Source of the DNA: UBA8752 sp049610565
GTDB taxonomy: Bacteria; Bacteroidota; Bacteroidia; Flavobacteriales_D; Sanyastnellaceae
Reading direction: 5' to 3'
Assembly: GCA_049610565.1 (NCBI GenBank)
Contig: JBMYZR010000016.1
Span: forward strand, 1-40,043
Length of the DNA stretch: 40,043 nucleotides
Part shown: piece after piece, positions 33,693-40,043 of the stretch
Position numbering within the stretch: the stretch's first letter is position 1
Layout of the letters: the number at the start of each line of letters is the position of its first letter
Program-made: the position numbers and the translations under genes
Notes under the pieces: generated by a model
What the model was told of the DNA's origin: nothing
The model's database searches: none
Seen by the model: only the letters and a program-made list of their open reading frames with translations

Positions 33693-34595
33693 TTACTTCA
33701 GGCCGATTTCGTTGAGTCGGTGGTCGAGGAAAGCGGCCGCTGTCCAGCACGGGTGAGCCTCCTTGTCGCCCATGATGGGATCGAGGGGCATGGCACCTTG
33801 AGGGTGGAGGAAGAAGGGAAGGCTGAAGCGCGACGTGTCCCGGCCCGCTCCCTCAGGAAGAACGACGCGGTGGGTGGTCGACCGCAGCAACCCCCCGGTG
33901 AGGTTCTGGAGCATGTCGCCCACATTGACCGTGAGGTGTTGGCTGTGCGCTTTGACCGGAATCCAATCGCCGTCCATGTCCAGCACTTCAAGTCCGTCGG
34001 CCGAACTGCCGACCAGCAGGGTGATCAGATTGATGTCCTCATGGCTGCCCGCCCTCGGCGCATCAGCAGGGGCGTCAGGGGCAGGAGGGTAGTGCAGGAC
34101 GCGCAGGATGCTGTTGCCGCCATGGATGTGCTCGGTGAAGTAATCGTCCTCGAGATCGAGGGACATGGCGACGGCTTTGAGCAGTTCTCCTGCGAGGGCT
34201 TCCATCCGGCCGTAGAGTGCCTTTCCGGACGTCACGAAATCGGGCACATCCTCGCAATTCGGCTGGTCGTAGTGGGCTTGGGCGAAGTGGTAGAACTCCT
34301 TGAGGTCGGCCCGGGTCTCGTCCTTGGCATGCTCCCGCCCGAACGGGGTGTACCCGAAGTTGCCGCCGACACCGGGAATGCTGGCCTCCCGCTTTTTGTC
34401 CTCCGGTAGGGCAAAGAACCGCTCAGCTTCGGAATAAGTCCGGTCGATCAGCGCCTGATCCAGGCCGTGGTTCTCGAGGGTGATGAACCCGTAGCGCTCA
34501 AAGGCCCGTCTAAGGTCTTGGGCGAAACCGATGCGGTCTTCCTGCGATCCCGACACGAACCGGGCGGCATCCAACAGGGGAATGGTCTTCTCCAT
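33693..34595 (-). CDS. Isopenicillin N synthase-like 2-oxoglutarate/Fe(II) oxygenase
   Basis: A 300-residue non-heme iron oxygenase. The N-terminal DIOX_N-like part has ERYGFITLENHGLDQALID and AERFFALPEDKKR. The catalytic core has the HxD...H iron triad in SHEDINLIT and STTHRVVLP, and the RxS oxoglutarate-binding pair in SRFSLPFFLHP. These features define the isopenicillin N synthase/2OG oxygenase family but not the substrate; in bacteria most members act on unknown small molecules. It heads an operon with two YeeE/YedE halves, suggesting a sulfur-containing substrate, which is inference only. A consensus promoter box lies four bases before the ATG. Confidence 0.9.
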   Translation of the reverse strand: MEKTIPLLDAARFVSGSQEDRIGFAQDLRRAFERYGFITLENHGLDQALIDRTYSEAERFFALPEDKKREASIPGVGGNFGYTPFGREHAKDETRADLKEFYHFAQAHYDQPNCEDVPDFVTSGKALYGRMEALAGELLKAVAMSLDLEDDYFTEHIHGGNSILRVLHYPPAPDAPADAPRAGSHEDINLITLLVGSSADGLEVLDMDGDWIPVKAHSQHLTVNVGDMLQNLTGGLLRSTTHRVVLPEGAGRDTSRFSLPFFLHPQGAMPLDPIMGDKEAHPCWTAAAFLDHRLNEIGLK

Positions 34596-34599
34596 GGCA

Positions 34600-34607
34600 C
34601 AAAAGTA
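34600..34607 (-). promoter_or_regulatory. -7 promoter box TACTTTTG for the oxygenase-YeeE operon
   Basis: An exact TAnnTTTG match, then TGCC and ATG 34595. It lies in the 123-bp gap between the glycosyltransferase stop and this gene. Confidence 0.6.
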
Positions 34608-34709
34608 GGAGCCGACATCCTTCGCGAAGGTGCTTTGGGTTTCATTCGTCGGTTTCCATCCACATGCTTCTCGACGAAGGACAGGTGAAGCGGGAGGGGG
34701 GACCTGCTG

Positions 34710-34725
34710 GCCCTGCGGTCAGGGC
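34710..34725 (-). terminator. Small hairpin at the end of the glycosyltransferase gene
   Basis: GCCCTG and CAGGGC pair around a four-base loop and overlap the stop codon at 34719-34721. No T-run follows on the minus strand, so it is at best a weak or factor-assisted terminator. Confidence 0.3.
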
Positions 34726-35930
34726 TGGATGTAACTGCTGTAGAATCCCATCAGATTTTGGGCGATGACCCGCCTGTCAAACCGGGTCCGGGCGACGGTC
34801 ATGCCCTGATCGCCCAATTGCGCGAGTCGATCGGGATGGCGGACGATCTCGCTGATGCAATCGGCAAATGCATCGGGACTGTCCAGGGCAATGCCCTCCC
34901 CATTGGCCAATCCGAGACCGTGTCCGCCTTTGGTGGTGGTGGCCACCGGAATGCCATTGGCCATCGCCTGGACGATCTTCACCCGAATGCCGGCACCCCG
35001 GAGGAGGGGGACGACCAGAAGATCCCGCTCGGTGGCGAACGCGTCGGAGTCCGGCACCTCTCCATGGTTGACCACACCCGACACCTCGGCATGGCGCAGG
35101 GGGTGGAGGCCCTTGCCTGCGATGTGAAATTCCAGGTCCGGATGACGGGTCCGCAGGGTCGGCCAGACGGAGGCGATGAACCAATCGATCCCCTCGCGGT
35201 TGGGCAGCCAATTCATGGCGCCGACATGAAACAGCCGGAGGGGACGTCCCGGGTTGGGGGGCGCGGATGGCTTCAGCCCAGGCGAGGTGGTGTCCACTCC
35301 ATAGCTGGACACATGCAGGGGCCCCGAATACCCCCAGGTGCGGTATCCGTCGGCTTCGCCTTCGCTGATGGCCACGACGACATCCACCTTGTCCAGCACG
35401 TCTTTTTCGTAGCGCTCGAGGCTGTTGGACGCGAGCCGCAGGAAGGCGCGTTTGAACGGGTTCTTCATGGCTTCCCACCGCTGTTCGAGAACCTGGTACT
35501 CGTGGTTGTGGCTCCGGAGCGAAATGAGGGCATTGGGGGCGTGTCGCCGGATGATGTCGATGTAGGGCGTGGTGTACAGGCTCTCCAATTGGACCACATC
35601 ATAGCGCCGCCGGGACAGGGCCTGCTTGATGACCATCGCATGGTGATGGGCATAGAACCGGGAGATGGTGTAAGAGTCCCGGTTCATCAGGGCCACATAG
35701 GCGTCCCGAATGTCCAATTCCGTTTCGATGCGAACGGCCTCAAGGTCCGTGGCATCGAGATAAGCCGGGTCCACCTCGTCCATCCGGATGGGGTGGGTGT
35801 GGGTGGAGGCTGTGATGACCTTGACCTGGGCGCCGTTCTCCAGAAACCCCATCGTCATGGCATCCATCGCCAGGCAACCGCCATCGAGGGCTGGGCGAGG
35901 GGGTTTGTGGCACAGTTGGAGAATGCGCAT
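34719..35930 (-). CDS. GT4-type glycosyltransferase
   Basis: A 403-residue GT-B glycosyltransferase; start ATG 35930 (MRILQLCHKPPRPALDGGC), eight bases after the permease stop. The N-terminal domain has DVVQLESLYTTPYIDIIR and LRSHNHEYQVLEQRW. The C-terminal donor domain has LFHVGAMNWLPNREGIDWF, LEFHIAGKG and VPLLRGAGIRVKIVQAMANG. The last corresponds to the R-K-EAM motif of the 'GxRxKxxEAMA' group, but with Gln where Glu is usual, and the following EG is GHG. Donor and acceptor are unknown; a role in exo- or lipopolysaccharide synthesis fits its pairing with an LptF/LptG-type permease. Confidence 0.88.
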   Translation of the reverse strand: MRILQLCHKPPRPALDGGCLAMDAMTMGFLENGAQVKVITASTHTHPIRMDEVDPAYLDATDLEAVRIETELDIRDAYVALMNRDSYTISRFYAHHHAMVIKQALSRRRYDVVQLESLYTTPYIDIIRRHAPNALISLRSHNHEYQVLEQRWEAMKNPFKRAFLRLASNSLERYEKDVLDKVDVVVAISEGEADGYRTWGYSGPLHVSSYGVDTTSPGLKPSAPPNPGRPLRLFHVGAMNWLPNREGIDWFIASVWPTLRTRHPDLEFHIAGKGLHPLRHAEVSGVVNHGEVPDSDAFATERDLLVVPLLRGAGIRVKIVQAMANGIPVATTTKGGHGLGLANGEGIALDSPDAFADCISEIVRHPDRLAQLGDQGMTVARTRFDRRVIAQNLMGFYSSYIQP

Positions 35931-35938
35931 GGCGGCCG

Positions 35939-37366
35939 TCAGGATTGGGCCCTCCTTCGGGCAAAGGGGCGCCACACCCGTTCCCGGGCGGCGCGGAGGT
36001 TGAGCAGGATTGCGGCCGGCACCATCAGAAGGGTGCCCATCCACATGCCGAGGGCGGGGGAGAGGGCACCGCTGCGGACCATCCGCTCTCCCATGATGGT
36101 GACCACGTAGTACAGGACGAACAAAAGGATGGCCAGCACGGTGGGCAGGCCCAATCCGCCCTTGCGGATGATGGCGCCCAATGGCGCCCCGATGAGGAAC
36201 AGCAGGATGCAGGCGAAGGCGAGGAACAGCTTGCGGTGCCATTCGATGGCATGGCGGTCGGCCAACGTGCGCTTGGCATGCCGCTCGTCAATCTGGTTGC
36301 GCGCGGTCTGCGCCGTGTTGCGCAGCATGTCCTTGGCGGCATCGAACACCCGCCGTTCGGCGGATGGGCCGAGGCTGGCGAACCAATGGCGGTGAACGGT
36401 TCCCGTGTCCGCCTCGAAGACGGGGAGGGCGTCGAGGCTCGCTTTGTTGAGGTTGCGCCGGCCGAAATCGCGCATGGCCTCCGATGCATGGTCCCGCTGT
36501 CCTTCGATGGAGTCGATGGCCGCCGACAACTGGCCGAGGCTCATCATCTCGTAGGCCCGTTTGAACAGGGCTTCGTCCGCCTTGGCGAAATCCAGGCTGC
36601 TGAGGTCGATCCGCATGCGCTGCCGGTCGAAGCGGGTCAACAGGTGGGGAAACTCGCGGTCCCGTTGTCGAACCCCGGGCTCCAGGCGCTCCTCGTGACT
36701 GGATCCCCGCTCGAGGTCGAAGTGCAGGAACCGCCCGGTGCGGGAGGTTTTCATCGTGCCCTCCTCGGCCCGGATGACCAGTCCGGCTCCATCCCGACCG
36801 CCACCGTGCTGGTGGATGAGGACGTCTTCGAGTCGGCCGGTTTCCTTGTCCACCTTGGCCGCCCGGATGGCATGGCCTTCGATGCCGTTGTAGAAGACCC
36901 CATCCTCGAGGTTGAGCGTGGGCTTCTTGCGGGTCACGCTGTAGAGGAGCGTGCGGAATTTGAGGTTGGCCACGGGCCAGGCATGGTTGGCAAACAGCAG
37001 GGCGCCACCGGCCACCAGCACCATCGTCACGAGCAGGGGGCGCAGGATGCGGCCCAGCCGCATGCCCGACGACTTCAGGGCAGTGAGCTCCTCGTGTTCC
37101 GCGAGGCTTCCCAGGGTCATGATGCTGCTCATGAGGATGGCCAGTGGCAGGGCCAGATTGACCAGACGGGCAGAGGCGTAGAGCAGGAGCTCGAGCACCA
37201 CGACAATGCTCAGGCCCTTCCCGATCATCTCATCGGCATAGACCCACAGGAATTGCATGTCGAGGAAGAACAGCGCCACAAGGAAGGTGATGACGAACGG
37301 GCCGACGAAGGACCGGAGCAGCAATCGGGTGGTGCGTTTCACTTGGCGCAGACTCAGCCCGAACAT
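35939..37366 (-). CDS. LptF/LptG-family (YjgP/YjgQ) permease
   Basis: A 475-residue inner-membrane protein of the lipopolysaccharide exporter family. It has three helices at the N-terminal end (LLLRSFVGPFVITFLVALFF, then SARLVNLALPLAILMSSIM and ILRPLLVTMVLVAGGALLF) with the family hallmark LGSLAEHEELTALKSSGM. A central periplasmic domain of about 240 residues follows, then three C-terminal helices (ILLFLIGAPLGAIIRKGGLG and following). The periplasmic part is longer than in E. coli, as usual in Bacteroidota. ATG 37366 is taken as the start; a GTG one codon upstream is in frame. Only one family member is in the window; its LptF/LptG identity is not resolved. Confidence 0.92.
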   Translation of the reverse strand: MFGLSLRQVKRTTRLLLRSFVGPFVITFLVALFFLDMQFLWVYADEMIGKGLSIVVVLELLLYASARLVNLALPLAILMSSIMTLGSLAEHEELTALKSSGMRLGRILRPLLVTMVLVAGGALLFANHAWPVANLKFRTLLYSVTRKKPTLNLEDGVFYNGIEGHAIRAAKVDKETGRLEDVLIHQHGGGRDGAGLVIRAEEGTMKTSRTGRFLHFDLERGSSHEERLEPGVRQRDREFPHLLTRFDRQRMRIDLSSLDFAKADEALFKRAYEMMSLGQLSAAIDSIEGQRDHASEAMRDFGRRNLNKASLDALPVFEADTGTVHRHWFASLGPSAERRVFDAAKDMLRNTAQTARNQIDERHAKRTLADRHAIEWHRKLFLAFACILLFLIGAPLGAIIRKGGLGLPTVLAILLFVLYYVVTIMGERMVRSGALSPALGMWMGTLLMVPAAILLNLRAARERVWRPFARRRAQS

Positions 37367-37389
37367 CACGGGCAGGGTGCAAGATTGTC

Positions 37390-37397
37390 TATTTTTC
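37390..37397 (+). promoter_or_regulatory. Possible -7 box TATTTTTC for the DPP III gene
   Basis: One mismatch to TAnnTTTG in the 50-bp gap between divergent genes; a 19-base leader then precedes ATG 37417. It is the longest T-rich run nearby. Confidence 0.35.
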
Positions 37398-37416
37398 GGC
37401 CCCGAACCGAGACGAC

Positions 37417-39519
37417 ATGCACAACAATTCCCACATCCCGGGTGCCTTTTTTGCCCGAATCCTTCCCTTTTTCCTGTTCACCGCCCTTCTGTTCAGTTGT
37501 GCATCTCCCGGTTCTGACTTCGGCGACGACAGCATGCCCGCAGAGGCAACCGAGAGCACGGCAGGTGAGCCCGATGCCAATGGATTTGTCTGGAAGACGG
37601 AGCAATTCGCCGACCTGAAAATGATCCGGTACCAGGTGCCGGGTTGGAACAAGTTGAGCCAGGACCAACGCAAACTGGCCTACTGCCTGACGCAGGCCGG
37701 ACTGAGTGGCCGCGACATGATGTACGACCAGAACAACCGCTACAACCTGCGCGTGCGGCACATGATCGATGAGGCGCACCGCAATTTTGCCGGCGACCGG
37801 AGCACCCAGGGGTGGGAGCGGTTCCACACATTCGCAAAGCGCGTGTGGTTCTCCAACGGAATCCACCACCACTACTCGAATGCCAAGATCACCCCGGAAT
37901 GCAGCCGTGCTTATTTCGAGCACGTGGTCACCGAAAGCGGAGTGGTCCTCGAGGCTGACCTCATGGAGGCCCTCGACGCCCTGTACGACCCCGCCCGGGA
38001 GGCGAAGAAGGTGGAGCTGGATGCCGAAAAGGGTTTGGTCGAGGCCAGCGCGGTCAACTTCTACGGACCCGGCGTGACCACGGCGGAGGCCCAGGCCTAT
38101 TTCGACGCCTATGCGCTCAACCGCAACAATCCGGTGGAAAAAGGCCTGAACAGCCGCTTGGTCAAGGCCGACGACGGCTCCATCGTGGAGGAGACCTACA
38201 AGGTGGGCGGTCTGTACGGTCCGGCGCTGGAGCAGGTCTGCTACTGGCTCGAGCAGGCCCAGCAGTATGCCGAGAACGACAAGCAGGCCGCGGCCTTGCG
38301 TCACCTCGTGGACTACTACCGCACGGGTGACCTCGAGAAGTGGAGCCTCTACAACATCAATTGGGTGAAGGACACCGAGGGCGACATCGATTACATCAAC
38401 GGCTTCGTGGAGGTGTACAACGACCCGCTCGGCTACACGGGCAGCTATGAGACCATTGTCCAGATCAAGGATTTCGAAGCCTCCGAGCGCATGGCCGTGA
38501 TGATGGACAACGCCCAGTGGTTCGAGGACCACATGCCCTTCATGGACGAGCACAAGAAGAAGGAAGTGGTCGGCATCACCTACAACGTGGTCAACGTCGT
38601 GGGTGAAGCGGGAGATGCCTCCCCGAGTACTCCGATCGGGGTCAACCTGCCCAACGCCAACTGGATCCGCACCCTCCACGGATCCAAGAGCGTGAGCCTC
38701 GGCAACATCATCGACGCCTACGACAACGCCGGTGGCGGTGGCCTTACGGATGAGTTTGCCTTCGACGACGCCGAGAAGGGCCGGGCCAAGTCCCACGGCA
38801 CCCTCGCCGGCAAGATCCACACGGCCTTCCACGAAGTCATCGGCCACGCCAGCGGCCAGCTGGAGCCCGGCGTCGCAGAACCCGCCAGCACCATCAAGGA
38901 ATACGCGAGCACCCTCGAGGAGGGACGGGCTGATCTCGTTGCCCTCTACTTCATGCTCGACGAGAAGCTGATCGAGCTGGGGCTCGTCAAGAACCTGGAG
39001 ACGGGCCGCTGCGAATACGACAGCTACATCCGCAACGGCATGCTGATGCAACTGCGCCGGCTCGCGGTCGGTGACGACATCGAGGAAGCCCACATGCGGA
39101 ACCGCGCTTGGGTCAGCCACTGGGTCGTGGAGCGCGCGGCCGAGGACAACTGCATCGAGGAGATCAACCAGGACGGCAAGACGTACTACAACATCGTGGA
39201 CTACGACCGCGTGCGGGAGCTGTTCGGCGAGTTGCTCCGGGAAGTGCAGCGCATCAAGTCCCAAGGAGACTACGATGCGGCCAAGGCCCTCGTGGAGGGC
39301 TACGGTGTGAAGGTGGACCCCGTCATCCACCAGCAGGTGCTCGACCGTGCGGAAGCGCTGGGCATTGCACCCTACGGAGGCTTCATCAATCCGGAGCTCG
39401 TTCCGACCCTCGACGCGTCGGGCAACCTGGTCGACGTGAAGTTGACCTACCCCGACAACTTCACGGACCAGATGCTCCAGTACGGCGAAGCCCACGGCCA
39501 CCTTCCGCGGGTCAACTGA
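37417..39519 (+). CDS. Dipeptidyl-peptidase III-like M49 metallopeptidase, lipoprotein
   Basis: DPP III removes dipeptides from the N-terminus of peptides. The 700-residue product has a lipoprotein signal (FLFTALLFSC) and a long alpha-helical body. The M49 zinc motif HExxGH is present as HEVIGHASGQ (His472, Glu473, His477), and the third ligand motif as EEGRAD (501-506), about 29 residues downstream, as in the bacterial (Bacteroides) form rather than the longer human spacing. No zinc ligand is missing. Homologues in Bacteroidota databases are often mislabelled dihydrofolate reductase. Lipid anchoring suggests action at the periplasmic or outer face. It is divergent from the permease gene. Confidence 0.9.
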   Translation: MHNNSHIPGAFFARILPFFLFTALLFSCASPGSDFGDDSMPAEATESTAGEPDANGFVWKTEQFADLKMIRYQVPGWNKLSQDQRKLAYCLTQAGLSGRDMMYDQNNRYNLRVRHMIDEAHRNFAGDRSTQGWERFHTFAKRVWFSNGIHHHYSNAKITPECSRAYFEHVVTESGVVLEADLMEALDALYDPAREAKKVELDAEKGLVEASAVNFYGPGVTTAEAQAYFDAYALNRNNPVEKGLNSRLVKADDGSIVEETYKVGGLYGPALEQVCYWLEQAQQYAENDKQAAALRHLVDYYRTGDLEKWSLYNINWVKDTEGDIDYINGFVEVYNDPLGYTGSYETIVQIKDFEASERMAVMMDNAQWFEDHMPFMDEHKKKEVVGITYNVVNVVGEAGDASPSTPIGVNLPNANWIRTLHGSKSVSLGNIIDAYDNAGGGGLTDEFAFDDAEKGRAKSHGTLAGKIHTAFHEVIGHASGQLEPGVAEPASTIKEYASTLEEGRADLVALYFMLDEKLIELGLVKNLETGRCEYDSYIRNGMLMQLRRLAVGDDIEEAHMRNRAWVSHWVVERAAEDNCIEEINQDGKTYYNIVDYDRVRELFGELLREVQRIKSQGDYDAAKALVEGYGVKVDPVIHQQVLDRAEALGIAPYGGFINPELVPTLDASGNLVDVKLTYPDNFTDQMLQYGEAHGHLPRVN

Positions 39520-39531
39520 TCGGTCGGCGCG

Positions 39532-39795
39532 ATGAGCATGGCACAGAGGAAGTTGGCCCTCGTCCAGAGCATTCTGGAGGTGGACAACCATGACGATCTG
39601 CAAGCCTTGGAAAAGGCAGTGGACGACGTGCGGGAATCCGCCCGCGCCCGCCAGTTGATCATCGGGTACCGGCCGTCGGGAACCCCGGTGTTGAAGCAAC
39701 GGTTCCTCGACCGCCTGCGTCATACCCTGCAAGACGTGGAACACAATGAATACCTGCCCCTCTCGACCTTTGAACAGCGTGCTGCCGACTGGTAA
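39532..39795 (+). CDS. Small antitoxin-like protein without a recognisable toxin partner
   Basis: An 87-residue, mainly helical protein (start ATG 39532; ATG 39538 also possible) beginning 12 bases after the DPP III stop. The pattern AQRKLALVQSILEVDNHDDLQALEKAV, then IIGYRPSGTPVLKQRFLDRL and a final segment with PLSTFEQRAADW, resembles small antitoxin-type proteins of Bacteroidota whose C-terminus wraps a RelE-like toxin. No toxin reading frame follows; the next gene starts eight bases after its stop and encodes a secreted protein. The family assignment is tentative, and a stand-alone regulator is equally possible. Confidence 0.6.
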   Translation: MSMAQRKLALVQSILEVDNHDDLQALEKAVDDVRESARARQLIIGYRPSGTPVLKQRFLDRLRHTLQDVEHNEYLPLSTFEQRAADW

Positions 39796-39802
39796 CAGGC
39801 CA

Positions 39803-40043
39803 ATGTCCGGCCTCGGTGTCCGATGCCTCGTCCTGTCGGTGACGTGCCTGTGGGGAGGACTCCTCCTGGCGCAGGTGCCGTGTGTCGATGGTGTCGCAGG
39901 CCAGTATCCCTGCGATGGACTTGACCTCATGTGCGTGCGGTCCTTCGAGGAGATGGGCGGCGTGCCGCCGGGCAATGGGAACGACTGCTGGGGGTGGTCC
40001 AAGGATGGGCGGGAATTCGTCCTGTTCGGCCGGAGCGACGGCA
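39803..40043 (+). CDS. Choice-of-anchor B family secreted protein (N-terminal part)
   Basis: The visible 80 residues begin at ATG 39803 with a signal peptide (VLSVTCLWGGLLLAQ). They continue with PCVDGVAGQYPCDGLDLMC, GGVPPGNGNDCWGWSKDG and REFVLFGRSDG, the characteristic opening of choice-of-anchor B proteins, which carry LVIVD-type beta-propeller repeats. The gene runs off the right edge, so the C-terminal sorting signal cannot be seen. The function of the family is unknown; secretion to the cell surface is expected. Confidence 0.8.
   Translation, partial: MSGLGVRCLVLSVTCLWGGLLLAQVPCVDGVAGQYPCDGLDLMCVRSFEEMGGVPPGNGNDCWGWSKDGREFVLFGRSDG

Noticed and set aside
37366..40002. Open frame of 878 residues on the minus strand across DPP III and the following genes
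   Set aside because: It runs antisense to three well-supported plus-strand genes with a signal peptide and a zinc motif; GC bias keeps the frame open.

Overview
The window is a GC-rich (by eye above 60% G+C) stretch of bacterial chromosome, most likely from a marine-type member of the Bacteroidota (Flavobacteriales-like). The signs are a Na+-NQR operon followed by apbE, TAnnTTTG-type -7 promoter boxes, secreted proteins built from GCTDxxACNY...DDGSC repeats, a lipoprotein dipeptidyl-peptidase III, a choice-of-anchor B protein at the right edge, and many lipobox signal peptides. I see no rRNA, tRNA, CRISPR array, insertion sequence, phage gene or replication origin. No gene-free stretch exceeds about 160 bp; the longest are 4234-4391, 13995-14135, 34596-34718, 24753-24850 and 32627-32716, and what they hold is listed.

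Layout. 1-4233: the end of nqrC, then nqrD (frameshifted in this sequence), nqrE, nqrF and apbE, with a small convergent NqrM-like gene. Together they encode the 3' half of the sodium-pumping NADH:quinone oxidoreductase and its FMN and probable Fe-S maturation factors. 4392-8937: a secreted repeat-tailed protein, a PagL-like outer-membrane acyloxyacyl hydrolase, mazG and a GIN-domain-like lipoprotein. 8941-13994 (minus strand): a tightly coupled run ffh > folD > ribD > DMT transporter > SGNH esterase lipoprotein. 14136-24752: one 10.6-kb gene for a 3,538-residue secreted protein made of five copies of a large module I do not recognise, twelve HYR-like domains and about 39 short cysteine repeats. 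It contains only two lysines and is closed by a clear intrinsic terminator.

24851-30433: a DUF493 gene and a small membrane protein (plus strand), converging on a minus-strand operon of two lipoproteins, an arginine-deiminase-fold enzyme, a CtlX-like citrulline hydrolase and argS, which suggests linked arginine/citrulline handling. 30473-32626: a LON-substrate-binding-domain protein and an HtrA/Deg protease. 32717-34595: an operon of a 2OG-Fe(II) oxygenase and two half-size YeeE/YedE sulfur transporters. 34719-37366: an LptF/LptG-type permease and a glycosyltransferase, both envelope functions. 37417-40043: a DPP III lipoprotein, a small antitoxin-like protein and the start of a choice-of-anchor B protein.

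The most interesting signals are the giant near-lysine-free repeat protein with its unrecognised module, and a recurrent promoter geometry (TAnnTTTG, four bases, ATG) in front of several unrelated genes, which predicts leaderless transcripts. The nqrD frameshift at a C-run is either an assembly error or a real lesion in a core energy gene.
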